Below, piece after piece: positions 37,040 through 44,141 of a stretch of 59,719 nucleotides of DNA (its first letter is position 1; each line of letters begins with the position of its first letter). Below the pieces are notes generated by a model. The model was not told the DNA's origin. It ran no database searches and was given only the letters and a program-made list of their open reading frames with translations. The DNA lies in assembly GCF_002583555.1 (NCBI RefSeq), contig NZ_BEGX01000077.1, forward strand, positions 1 to 59,719. Direction: 5' to 3'. The translations under genes and the position numbers were made by a program. Origin of the DNA: Pseudonocardia sp. N23. GTDB lineage: Bacteria; Actinomycetota; Actinomycetes; Mycobacteriales; Pseudonocardiaceae.

Positions 37040-37750
37040 GTGACCGGCCCCGACGTCGACGGCCTACGCGCGCTGTTAGTCAACTGCACCCTCACCCCGT
37101 CCCCGGGCCGCTCGCACACCGCCGGGCTGATGGCGATGAGCACCGCGATCATGGCGGCGAACGGGGTGCACGTCGACGAGGTCCGGGCGGTCGACCACCA
37201 CCTGGCCCCCGGGGTGCAGCCGGACATGACCGAGCACGGAGCCGACCGCGACGACTGGCCGGCGCTCTACGAGCGGGTCCGCGCCGCGGACATCCTGGTG
37301 CTCGGCACACCGATCTGGCTGGGGGAGAAGTCCAGCGTGTGCACCCGGGTGGTCGAGCGGCACTATGGCAACTCCGGCGAGCTCAACGACGCCGGGCAGT
37401 CGTCGTACTACGGCAAGGTCGGTGGGGTGATCGTGACCGGCAACGAGGACGGCATCAAGCATGTCGCGATGAACGTCCTGTACTCGCTGCAGCACCTGGG
37501 CTACGTGATACCGCCGCAGGCCGACGCCGGCTGGATCGGCGAGGCCGGGCCGGGCCCGAGCTACCTCGACGAGGGCTCCGGTGGCCCGCAGAACGACTTC
37601 ACCCGGCGCAACACCACGATCATGTCCTGGAACCTGATACACCTGGCCGCGATGCTGCGCGCGGCCGGCGGGATCCCGTCGCACGGCAACGACCGGAACG
37701 CCTGGGCGTCGGGTGCCCGGTTCGACCACCCCAACCCCGAGTACCGGTGA
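37040..37750 (+). CDS. Flavodoxin-fold NAD(P)H-dependent oxidoreductase
   Basis: 236 aa FMN-binding fold. LLVNCTLTPSPGRSHTAGLM forms the phosphate loop region. VLGTPIWLGEKSSVC and VTGNEDGIKHVAMNVLYSLQHLGYVIPP line the flavin site. IGEAGPGPSYL and NDFTRRNTTIMSWN are conserved in this family. It probably reduces quinones or small oxidants using FMN. GTG start with GGAGG eight nt upstream. It ends the four-gene operon that begins with the selenoprotein. Confidence 0.85.
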   Translation: MTGPDVDGLRALLVNCTLTPSPGRSHTAGLMAMSTAIMAANGVHVDEVRAVDHHLAPGVQPDMTEHGADRDDWPALYERVRAADILVLGTPIWLGEKSSVCTRVVERHYGNSGELNDAGQSSYYGKVGGVIVTGNEDGIKHVAMNVLYSLQHLGYVIPPQADAGWIGEAGPGPSYLDEGSGGPQNDFTRRNTTIMSWNLIHLAAMLRAAGGIPSHGNDRNAWASGARFDHPNPEYR

Positions 37751-37769
37751 GCCCGTCCGGCCCGCCGCG

Positions 37770-38660
37770 TTACCGCGCCGAGAACGGCGAGGACGCCGCG
37801 GCGTCGCGCCCGTCGAGGGCCTGTGTGCAGCGCACCATGTCGATGGTGACGTCGAGGATGAAGCGCTGGAACAGGAACAGCAGCCCGGTTATCGCCGCGA
37901 CCTCGGTCTCGGTGCAGACCGCGAGCGCCTGTTCGGGGGAGAGCCCCGCAGAGGCCGGGAACCGCCGGACGTGGCTGCGGGCGCGTTCCAGGAGGGCGAG
38001 GGCGGTGGTCTCGTAGGGGGCGCTGCGGACCACCGGGCCCAGGACGTCGTCCAGGGCCACCTCCAGGAAGTCCGGCCAGCCGGCGAGCACCCGGAAGTCG
38101 CTGGACGGGCCGTGGTGCAGGTGCAGGTCGGTGACCCTGGTGAGCAGCCGGCGCACCCGTTCGTCCGCGTCGCGGGGGTCCACCAGGTGCAGCGCTGCCA
38201 TCGACTCCGGCGGGCCCGCCGGCAGCGTCGCGGGCGCGGGTCGGTCGGGCGTGGTGCCTCCGCTGGAGCGTCCCTGGATGCCCTCGCACCACGCGGTGAT
38301 CAGCAGCAGGTACTTGACGTTGCCGTAGTTCAGGGCGTCCAGTGCGCGGCGGACCTCGCCGATCCCGGCCTCGTCGAACCCGAGCTCGGCCAGCCGCGGG
38401 CGCGGGTCGGGCGGGTCGGCGACCGGCAGCACGGCCAGGGCGCGCAGGTCGTCGGCGGCGCGCTCGAGCCGGTCGGTGCCGAAGACGGGTGCGGCCGCCT
38501 GCCAGGCGGCCGGGACGAACCCGCCGAACACGGCGAGGCTGCGCGCGGCGAACATCACCCACGGCACCCGCAGGACCGACTGCATGTCGTCGTAGCACCG
38601 CCGCAGCGCGCCGCTCGACTCGGCGTACTCGACCTGCGGGAACTTCGGTCCGGCGCTCAT
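37770..38660 (-). CDS. DehI-type 2-haloacid dehalogenase family protein
   Basis: 296 aa all-helical protein of the DehI family, two homologous halves. Conserved features include LRRCYDDMQSVLRVPWVMFAARS near residue 20 and a similar EVALDDVLGPVVRSAPYE in the second half. DehI enzymes remove halogen from 2-haloacids by direct water attack. Substrate is unproven here and the helical fold also resembles AhpD-like proteins. A seven-codon frame (ATG 38680) ends across this start codon, so re-initiation is possible. A CATGAT box at 38686-38691 is a likely -10. Confidence 0.72.
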   Translation of the reverse strand: MSAGPKFPQVEYAESSGALRRCYDDMQSVLRVPWVMFAARSLAVFGGFVPAAWQAAAPVFGTDRLERAADDLRALAVLPVADPPDPRPRLAELGFDEAGIGEVRRALDALNYGNVKYLLLITAWCEGIQGRSSGGTTPDRPAPATLPAGPPESMAALHLVDPRDADERVRRLLTRVTDLHLHHGPSSDFRVLAGWPDFLEVALDDVLGPVVRSAPYETTALALLERARSHVRRFPASAGLSPEQALAVCTETEVAAITGLLFLFQRFILDVTIDMVRCTQALDGRDAAASSPFSAR

Positions 38661-38741
38661 CGCGGTCCGCTGGAGGTCATGTTCTGATCATGCCAGCAGG
38701 GGTTGTCGGATGGTGAGCGGTGGTGTCCACTTCCGGTCGCT

Positions 38742-39014
38742 TCACGGTCTGCTCAGCGTGGACCGTCGACGCTGGTACTCGTCGTCGTCGATCTCGCCGG
38801 CGGCGTAGCGCCGCTGCAGGATGTCCGCGGCGTCGGCGCCGTCCCGGAGCATCGTCCGGTCGTGGCGCAGTTGGCGGACGAGCCAGATGCTGGCGAGCAC
38901 CGCGGCGACCAGTACGGCCAGCACGGTGGCGATCAGGACGACGGCCCAGATCCCCATGGCCGCCATCATCCCGCCGCCCATCATGTCCCCGCCCATCATG
39001 TTCATTTCTGGCAT
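38742..39014 (-). CDS. SHOCT-domain small membrane protein
   Basis: 90 aa. A Met-rich N-terminus (MPEMNMMGGDMMGGGMM) is followed by one membrane helix (WAVVLIATVLAVLVAAVLASIWLV) and a C-terminal SHOCT motif (DILQRRYAAGEIDDDEYQRR). The Met cluster could bind Cu(I), which is inference. ATG 39014 with GGAG seven nt upstream. It lies 59 nt after the cysteine hydrolase gene and is probably co-transcribed. Confidence 0.82.
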   Translation of the reverse strand: MPEMNMMGGDMMGGGMMAAMGIWAVVLIATVLAVLVAAVLASIWLVRQLRHDRTMLRDGADAADILQRRYAAGEIDDDEYQRRRSTLSRP

Positions 39015-39073
39015 GCCCGTTCTCCGTTCCTCGTTCTCGACCCGTTGCGGATTCGGTCCTTCCCGTGGCCGGA

Positions 39074-39718
39074 TCAGCCCTTGAGTTCCTGGACCGCATC
39101 CTGGGTGGTGAGCACGGCGCCGGCCAAGAAGCCGAAGTTCGTCATGGCGGCGGCGTAGCCGTCGCCGAGCTCGGGGTGGTTGGCCGCGGCGGTGGCGTCG
39201 GACACCACCGTCACATCGAAGCCCATCTCGAGCAGGTCGCGCAGGTGGCTCTCGACGCACAGGTTGGCCGACATCCCGGCGAGGACGACCTTGGAGACGC
39301 CGCGCTTGCGCAGCTGCAGGGCCAGGTCGTTGTTCTGCGGTCCGTAGACCTTGTGCGGGCTGGTGATGACGGTCGCGCCGTCGTCGAGGTAGGGCTTGTA
39401 GCGCTCGAGCCAGTCCGCGCCCGAGCCGGGAAGTCCCTCGCCGGTGAGCGGGCTGGTGCGGTCGAACATCCCGATCTCGTGCATCATCTTCTCGAGCGTG
39501 CCGCCGAACATCCACTCGTGGTCGGTGGGGTAGTAGAAGTGCGGGGAGACGAAGACCGGGTAGCCGCCGTTCTTGGCCGCGACCAGCAGTTGCTCGATGT
39601 GCTCCACGGTGCCGTTGTCCTCGACGCTGGCGCCGACGAGCTGCCAGGTGGCGCCGTCGGGGCTGAGGAAGTCGTTCTGCGGGTCGGTCAGGACGAGGGC
39701 GGTGTCGGTCGGGTTCAC
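39074..39718 (-). CDS. Isochorismatase-family cysteine hydrolase
   Basis: 214 aa. The catalytic triad elements are ALVLTDPQNDFL (Asp), SPHKVYGPQNNDLAL (Lys) and LAGMSANLCVESHLRDL (Cys). Substrates of this family are amides, isochorismate or peroxyureidoacrylate. None can be singled out. The GTG start at 39718 follows GAGGAG, and the upstream in-frame sequence has no family resemblance. A Crp/Fnr-type palindrome lies 83 nt upstream. Confidence 0.88.
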   Translation of the reverse strand: MNPTDTALVLTDPQNDFLSPDGATWQLVGASVEDNGTVEHIEQLLVAAKNGGYPVFVSPHFYYPTDHEWMFGGTLEKMMHEIGMFDRTSPLTGEGLPGSGADWLERYKPYLDDGATVITSPHKVYGPQNNDLALQLRKRGVSKVVLAGMSANLCVESHLRDLLEMGFDVTVVSDATAAANHPELGDGYAAAMTNFGFLAGAVLTTQDAVQELKG

Positions 39719-39800
39719 GTCGATCTCCTCGGTGGTCGGGGCCGCGGGGCGCGGCCTGCTCACCTGCAGGTGCCCGGCCTGGCATGCGTCAACCGCCATG

Positions 39801-39816
39801 TGTCAGTGTGCTGACA
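39801..39816. promoter_or_regulatory. Crp/Fnr-type operator TGTCAG-N4-CTGACA
   Basis: A perfect 16-bp palindrome, TGTCAG-TGTG-CTGACA, between the MerR gene end and the cysteine hydrolase start. The same palindrome occurs at 45634-45649 and, with one mismatch, at 53325-53340 next to the crp-like gene. Confidence 0.65.
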
Positions 39817-39835
39817 CGATCGGCGGCGTGGTCGG

Positions 39836-40276
39836 TCAGATGTATCCGCCGGGCCGGGTCTCGATGTCGGTCGGTGCGTGCTCGATGATTCGGCAGACCA
39901 CGGCCTCGCAGCCCTCGCGTTGGGCGGTGTCGGCGGCGCGGCGGGCCGTCAACAGCGCGCGACGCAGCCGGCGGAGGTCGGCGAGCTTGCGGTCGATTGC
40001 GGCGAGATGCTCGTCGAGCAGGCCGGTGACGCGCGCACAGGTCTGCTCCCCGCCCCGTTGCAGGTCCAGCACGTCCTTGATCTCGTCCAGGGTCAGGTCG
40101 AGGGCCTTGGCCTGCCGGATGAAGTGCAGCACATCGAGGTCGTCGGCGGTGAACAGTCGGTACCCCGATTCGGTGCGCTCCGCGGTGGGGAGCAATCCCC
40201 TGCGTTCGTAGAGCCGCACGGCCTTCGGACTGAGCCCGGCCAGTGCGGCGGCTCGGCCGACGGTCATCGGCTGCAT
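39836..40276 (-). CDS. MerR-family metal- or redox-responsive regulator
   Basis: 146 aa. The HTH is MTVGRAAALAGLSPKAVRLYERRGLLP, a dimerisation coiled coil follows (DLTLDEIKDVLDL...), and the Cys residues GGEQTCARV (about 80) and REGCEAVVCRIIEH (about 123 and 127) form a probable metal site of the HMR type. It diverges from a MerR-style promoter that drives the TVP38-family gene. ATG 40276, GGGAGA seven nt upstream. Confidence 0.88.
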   Translation of the reverse strand: MQPMTVGRAAALAGLSPKAVRLYERRGLLPTAERTESGYRLFTADDLDVLHFIRQAKALDLTLDEIKDVLDLQRGGEQTCARVTGLLDEHLAAIDRKLADLRRLRRALLTARRAADTAQREGCEAVVCRIIEHAPTDIETRPGGYI

Positions 40277-40308
40277 GTTGTCTCCCTGTCCGGATTGGTG
40301 GCCTCGAC

Positions 40309-40340
40309 TTGACCTTACCCTCGGGGCAAGGTTCTACGGT
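40309..40340 (+). promoter_or_regulatory. MerR-type promoter with over-long spacer
   Basis: TTGACC (40309-40314), a 20-bp spacer and TACGGT (40335-40340). The spacer contains the imperfect palindrome ACCTTACCC-TCG-GGGCAAGGT, the typical MerR operator between -35 and -10. Spacers of 19-20 bp are the hallmark of promoters untwisted by metal-loaded MerR proteins. The regulator gene starts 33 nt away on the other strand. Confidence 0.72.
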
Positions 40341-40417
40341 GGCGGTGTCTGCGCCGCACGGCCTGATGATCGCTCCGGGAGGTCACCGATCGTGACGATG
40401 ATGACGGTGAGGTCGAG

Positions 40418-41281
40418 GTGACGGGGGACAGTCCCCGGGCCGTCGCAGATCGCCACCGGGCTGGGGAATCGACGACGTTGACGCCGGGCCCGCACCGTGC
40501 AGGGGCAGGCATGATCGGGGAGGGACCGACGGTGCGGCGCGACGTGGTCGAGCATGACCCGGCGGCCGCGGAGCCCGGGCAACCCGACCGCGGCGTGACC
40601 CCCGAGGTCCGGTCGGTCGGCCGCGCGGTGTGGGTGCGGCTCGCTGTGCTCGCCGTGGTCGTCGCAGCGGCGGTTGTCGTCGCGCTCGTCGTGGGGTTGC
40701 CCGACGTGGAGTCGCTGCGAGCCGGCATCGCGGCGGCCGGGCCCGCGGCGCCGGTGCTGTTCGTGCTGCTCTACGCGGTCGCCACGCTGGCCCCGCTGCC
40801 CAAGAACGTGTTGTCCACCGTGGCCGGGGTGCTGTTCGGACTGGTGCCGGGCGTGGCCCTGGTCCTGCTTGCGGCCCTGCTCGGCGCGGCGGGTGCGTTC
40901 GGGTTGGGTCGCCTGCTGGGGCGCGGCGCCGTCGAACGGTTCACCGGCGCGCGGGTGGCCCGGGTCGACGAGCTGTTACGGCGGCGCGGGCTGCTCGCCG
41001 TGATCGGGGTGCGGCTGGTGCCAGTGGTGCCGTTCACCGCGGTCAACTACGCCGCCGGGCTGACCGCGGTCCGGATCCGCGACTACGCCCTGGGCACCGC
41101 GCTGGGCATCATCCCCGGCACGATCGCGTTCGTGGCGCTGGGGGCCTATGGCACGTCGCCCGGTTCGTGGCCGTTCGTCGTCGCGGTCGTCGCGCTCGTC
41201 GGTCTCACCGCCGGCGGCGCGGTCGTCGCTCGACGGTCGCGGCGCCGCGGTGCGGTCGGGCCCGGCCCTGGGGCGACGTGA
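40418..41281 (+). CDS. TVP38/TMEM64 (VTT) family membrane protein
   Basis: 287 aa from GTG 40418, or 256 aa from ATG 40511. A long polar N-terminus is followed by a membrane core of the SNARE-associated/DedA-like family: TLAPLPKNVLSTVAGVLFG, GRLLGRGAVERF, LRRRGLLAVIGVRLVPVVPF and NYAAGLTAVRIRDY. Such proteins are frequent next to mercury and other metal-resistance genes, though their transport role is unsettled. Controlled by the MerR-type promoter just upstream. A second family member lies at 58,130-58,813. Confidence 0.82.
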   Translation: MTGDSPRAVADRHRAGESTTLTPGPHRAGAGMIGEGPTVRRDVVEHDPAAAEPGQPDRGVTPEVRSVGRAVWVRLAVLAVVVAAAVVVALVVGLPDVESLRAGIAAAGPAAPVLFVLLYAVATLAPLPKNVLSTVAGVLFGLVPGVALVLLAALLGAAGAFGLGRLLGRGAVERFTGARVARVDELLRRRGLLAVIGVRLVPVVPFTAVNYAAGLTAVRIRDYALGTALGIIPGTIAFVALGAYGTSPGSWPFVVAVVALVGLTAGGAVVARRSRRRGAVGPGPGAT

Positions 41282-41388
41282 ACGTGGCCGGGCCGGCCGC
41301 CTCAGGCACAGTAGGAGGTGGGCATCTGGCTGCGGAAGAGGCCGGCAACCAGGCGCAGGCTCTTGGCCATGGTCAGGGGCAGACGTGG

Positions 41389-41817
41389 CTACCTACCGCC
41401 GCTCGCCCGGTCGCGGTCAACAGCAGGTAGGTCCGTTCGGCCCGCGATCCGGTGCCGCGCCCGGGTGGGCACGACGAGGTCGAGCGGCGGCACCGGGTAG
41501 TCCGAGGCCAGCTCGACCACCGACTCGGGCTGGGCCCGGTCGGGCACCAGGAACGCCACCAGCAGCACGACCCCGAGGACGATGCCGATGACGAACAGCA
41601 GCGCGGTGAGGTCTCCGCCCTCGCTGTTGCGCCAGGTGCGGATCGCGAAGATCGTGAGGATCCAGAGCAGGCTGCCGGGGACCAGCACCTTCCAGCCCAG
41701 CCGCATGAACTGGTCGTAGCGCAGCCGGGGAAGCGTGCCGCGCAGGTCGTCGGCGAGCAGCTGTTGTGTGCGGGTCACCGCGATGGTCCTCCGTCGTCTC
41801 ATTGCGATGCGGCCCAT
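41389..41817 (-). pseudogene. Remnant of NADH dehydrogenase subunit H (nuoH C-terminus)
   Basis: The stretch [30 protein letters not shown] (read in parts: [18 protein letters not shown]) is the conserved C-terminal end of NuoH, here preceded by only about 30 unrelated residues. All the upstream transmembrane part is absent, and no other nuo gene is present. It is therefore a broken fragment brought in or left by rearrangement. The tail after residue 60 has one more membrane helix and a polar end. Confidence 0.75.
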
Positions 41818-41867
41818 GGGCGAAGCAGTGATACGGCTCCGGGCCGCCCGTCAGGGTCTGCCTGTGA

Positions 41868-42134
41868 TCAGCCGGCGTCGTCGGTGTCGGCCAGAGACCG
41901 GCTGAAGGCGTGCAGCCGGCGCAGGGCGAGGTCGTCGACGTCGCGGGAACCGGAGCGCAGCGCCTCTTTGATGGCCTGGTAGGTCCGGGCCTGCAGGCCG
42001 CAGCGGCGGCACGTCTCGAGGTGCTCGGCGACCCGGGCGGCGGTGAGGTCGTCGGCCTCGCCGTCGAGGTAGCGCTGCAGCACTCGGGAGGTGCGCAGGC
42101 AGCGGGCCATCTCGGACAACGACATCATGGTCAC
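41868..42134 (-). CDS. Zinc anti-sigma factor, RsrA-like
   Basis: 88 aa with the ZAS motif HLETCRRCG (His-x3-Cys-x2-Cys) at about residues 38-45 and a short helical C-terminus. RsrA-type proteins hold their sigma factor through this zinc site and release it on disulfide formation. The GTG start overlaps the sigma-factor stop, so the pair is translationally coupled. Confidence 0.88.
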   Translation of the reverse strand: MTMMSLSEMARCLRTSRVLQRYLDGEADDLTAARVAEHLETCRRCGLQARTYQAIKEALRSGSRDVDDLALRRLHAFSRSLADTDDAG

Positions 42135-42703
42135 GGTCGGCTCCGGTGGGGGACGAGCCCGGTGGCCACCAGGCGGGTGCGGATGCGGGCGCGGGCGCGG
42201 TGCAGTCGGCTCATCACGGTGCCCCGCGGGATTCCGAGGGCGAGGGCGGCCTCGGCGTAGGTGAGGCCGTCGACGTCGACGAGTTGGACCACCGTGCGGT
42301 GCATGGGTGGCAGCGCGGCGAGTGCGTCGGCGACGACGGCCTCGAACTGGGCGTCGACCACGATGTCCTCGGCGCTGCGGGTGTCACCGCCGCGGTCGAG
42401 GCGCCCGGCGGGGTCCTCGTCGTCGTGCAGGAGTGCCGGGATGCGGGTGCGGGCCCGGTTGCGGTGGGTGTTGCGCAGGATGGTCAGCAGCCAGGCGCGG
42501 GGGTGGGCGCCGTCGAAGCGGTCGATGGCGCGGTAGGCGCGAACGAGGGTGTCCTGGACGAGGTCCTCGGCGTCGGCGGGCTGGCCCGCCATGGTCAGAG
42601 CCACCCGGTAGAGGACCGGGACCTCCGGCTCGACGTAGCGGGCGAACGCGGCCGCGGAGGAGCGACGGCCCGGGTCGGGCGTCGTGGCCACATGGTCGTT
42701 CAC
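42131..42703 (-). CDS. ECF sigma factor, SigR/SigH-like
   Basis: 190 aa. Region 2 is VALTMAGQPADAEDLVQDTLVRAYRAIDRF, here as ADAEDLVQDTLVRAYRA and HPRAWLLTILRN. Region 4 is ALAALPPMHRTVVQLVDVDG, with TYAEAALALGIPRGTVMSRLHRAR as the HTH. Coupled to a ZAS anti-sigma factor. I place the start at GTG 42703: its own GGGAAT-N18-GTT promoter leaves 8 nt between GTT and this codon, which would be a leaderless start, whereas the upstream GTG at 42721 lies inside the promoter. Confidence 0.9.
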   Translation of the reverse strand: MNDHVATTPDPGRRSSAAAFARYVEPEVPVLYRVALTMAGQPADAEDLVQDTLVRAYRAIDRFDGAHPRAWLLTILRNTHRNRARTRIPALLHDDEDPAGRLDRGGDTRSAEDIVVDAQFEAVVADALAALPPMHRTVVQLVDVDGLTYAEAALALGIPRGTVMSRLHRARARIRTRLVATGLVPHRSRP

Positions 42704-42711
42704 GGGTTCGG

Positions 42712-42738
42712 AACCCCGCACGGCCCGCCGCGATTCCC
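42712..42738 (-). promoter_or_regulatory. Autoregulatory ECF promoter of the sigma/anti-sigma operon
   Basis: On the - strand GGGAAT (42738-42733), exactly 18 nt, GTT (42714-42712), then CCGAACCC and the GTG start. This matches the SigR/SigH consensus fully and indicates positive autoregulation. Confidence 0.8.
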
Positions 42739-42743
42739 TCCCC

Positions 42744-42770
42744 GGGAATCCGATGCCGGATCAGCGGGTT
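42744..42770 (+). promoter_or_regulatory. Divergent ECF promoter of nrtS
   Basis: GGGAAT (42744-42749), 18 nt, GTT (42768-42770), then 8 nt to the ATG at 42779. It is a mirror image of the sigma-operon promoter. The two -35 boxes are only 5 bp apart. Confidence 0.8.
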
Positions 42771-42778
42771 CCCGACGC

Positions 42779-43063
42779 ATGAGCGCAGAGCACCGACATC
42801 CCGGGGGGATGACCTGGTCACATCCCGCGCAGGCGCTCGGGCTGGTCCTGCGGGGCCGCACCGTCCGCACGGCCGCCCCGGTGGCGGCGGTCGTCGGGAC
42901 GATCCTGTCGGCGGTGAACCAGGGCGACGTGCTGCTCGGCGGTGCGGCCGGGACCGGGACGTGGGTCCGGGTCGCGGTCAACTTCCTGGTGCCGTTCTGC
43001 GTGGCGAGCATCGGGTTCCTCTCCGCCTGCCGGGTCCGACCCGATGACGGTCCCCCACGATGA
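42779..43063 (+). CDS. nrtS: NrtS-type small membrane protein
   Basis: 94 aa with two membrane helices. VAAVVGTILSAVNQGDVLLGG and FLVPFCVASIGFLSACR (each about 17-21 residues) match the NrtS nitrate/nitrite transporter family. The leaderless ATG follows a perfect ECF promoter, so the gene is a predicted direct target of the neighbouring sigma factor. Substrate is taken from the family name and unproven here. Confidence 0.75.
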   Translation: MSAEHRHPGGMTWSHPAQALGLVLRGRTVRTAAPVAAVVGTILSAVNQGDVLLGGAAGTGTWVRVAVNFLVPFCVASIGFLSACRVRPDDGPPR

Positions 43064-43074
43064 CGATGCCGGGT

Positions 43075-43101
43075 GGAATCGGTCGTCACCCGGCCCGGGT
43101 T
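43075..43101 (+). promoter_or_regulatory. ECF-type promoter of the glutaredoxin fusion gene
   Basis: GGAAT (43075-43079), 19 nt, GTT (43099-43101) in the context CGGGTTCCCTG. The 3' half CACCCGGCCCGGGTTCCCTG is nearly identical to that of the radical SAM promoter at 54,572-54,596. The gene start lies 52 nt further, so this mRNA has a leader. Confidence 0.55.
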
Positions 43102-43153
43102 CCCTGGCCGGTTGCATTCGATCGACCGGCGGCGAGCCGGACCGGAGGAACAG

Positions 43154-44098
43154 ATGGACACGACGTCGGTACCCAGGGTCGAAGTGCTGTGGCGGCCCGG
43201 GTGCCCGTTCTGCTCAAGATTGCGTCGGGGCCTGGACCGGGCAGGCGTCGCGACCGTCGAGCACGACATCTGGGCGGACCCGTCCGCCGCGGCCCGGGTC
43301 CGCGAGGCCACCGGAGGGGACGAGACGGTGCCGACGGTGGTGATCGGCGGGCGGGCACTGGTGAACCCGTCGGTCGCGCAGGTGCACGCCGCGGTGCGGG
43401 AGGAGTTCCCCGACGATCCCGCGCCGACTGCGGCGCGAGCCGCCTCGTCGGGCTGGACCGGGGCCGGGTGGACCGCGGTGGTCCTGCTGGCCTGGGTCCT
43501 ACTCGCCCTGTGGCGGCCCACGACAACCTGGCACCTCGCGCCGGCCCTGCTCGCGGCGGCGTGGCCCTGGGTGGCGGGGCAGGACGTCCGTTCCGGTGAC
43601 CGCCGCGGCGCCGTCCGCATCGGGTGGGCGGGGCTGGCAGGCTTCGCGGTAACCGGGATCGCGGCGCTCGGGCTGGCGCGCGCGGATCTGCTGCGCGGGC
43701 CGACGTACTGGGGTTTTCCGGACGTGGTGACCGAGGCGGTGGTGCTCGGCGGCGGGGCCGCGCTGCTGGCCGTGCTGATCGGGCTGTACCGGGCGTTGCG
43801 GACCACCGCGGCACGGTCGGCCTGGGTCGGCGAGGAGCGGATCGCGGTGTCCGACGACGTGGTGATGGTCGAGGGCAACGCCTACTTCCCGGCCTCGGCG
43901 GTCCGGCCGGGGGTGCTGACCCCGAGCGCCACGACGTCGGTGTGCCCGTGGAAAGGGCGTGCCCGGTATTTCACGGTGACCGTCGACGGTGTCGAGCTGC
44001 CCGACGGGGCGTGGACCTACCCGCGACCGCTGCCCCTGGCCCGGCGGGTGAAGGGCCGGATCGCGTTCTGGGGTGGGGTGGCGGTCCGGCAGGAGTGA
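43154..44098 (+). CDS. Glutaredoxin - four TM helices - DUF427 fusion
   Basis: 314 aa. Residues 1-85 are a mycoredoxin-like glutaredoxin with WRPGCPFCSRL and TVPTVVIGG. Residues about 95-215 hold four membrane helices (VVLLAWVLLALW, LAPALLAAAWPWV, GWAGLAGFAVTGIAAL, VVLGGGAALLAVLIGLY). Residues 230-314 are a DUF427 domain (VVMVEGNAYFPASAV, TSVCPWKGRARYFTV). Mycoredoxins reduce mycothiol mixed disulfides. Here the redox domain would be tethered to the membrane beside a domain of unknown function. ATG 43154 follows GGAGGAA. Mycoredoxins are known SigR/SigH targets, in line with the promoter upstream. Confidence 0.85.
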   Translation: MDTTSVPRVEVLWRPGCPFCSRLRRGLDRAGVATVEHDIWADPSAAARVREATGGDETVPTVVIGGRALVNPSVAQVHAAVREEFPDDPAPTAARAASSGWTGAGWTAVVLLAWVLLALWRPTTTWHLAPALLAAAWPWVAGQDVRSGDRRGAVRIGWAGLAGFAVTGIAALGLARADLLRGPTYWGFPDVVTEAVVLGGGAALLAVLIGLYRALRTTAARSAWVGEERIAVSDDVVMVEGNAYFPASAVRPGVLTPSATTSVCPWKGRARYFTVTVDGVELPDGAWTYPRPLPLARRVKGRIAFWGGVAVRQE

Positions 44099-44141
44099 CC
44101 CCGCGCCGGCTCGGGTCGGAGCCGGCGCGGGCTCCCGCCGG

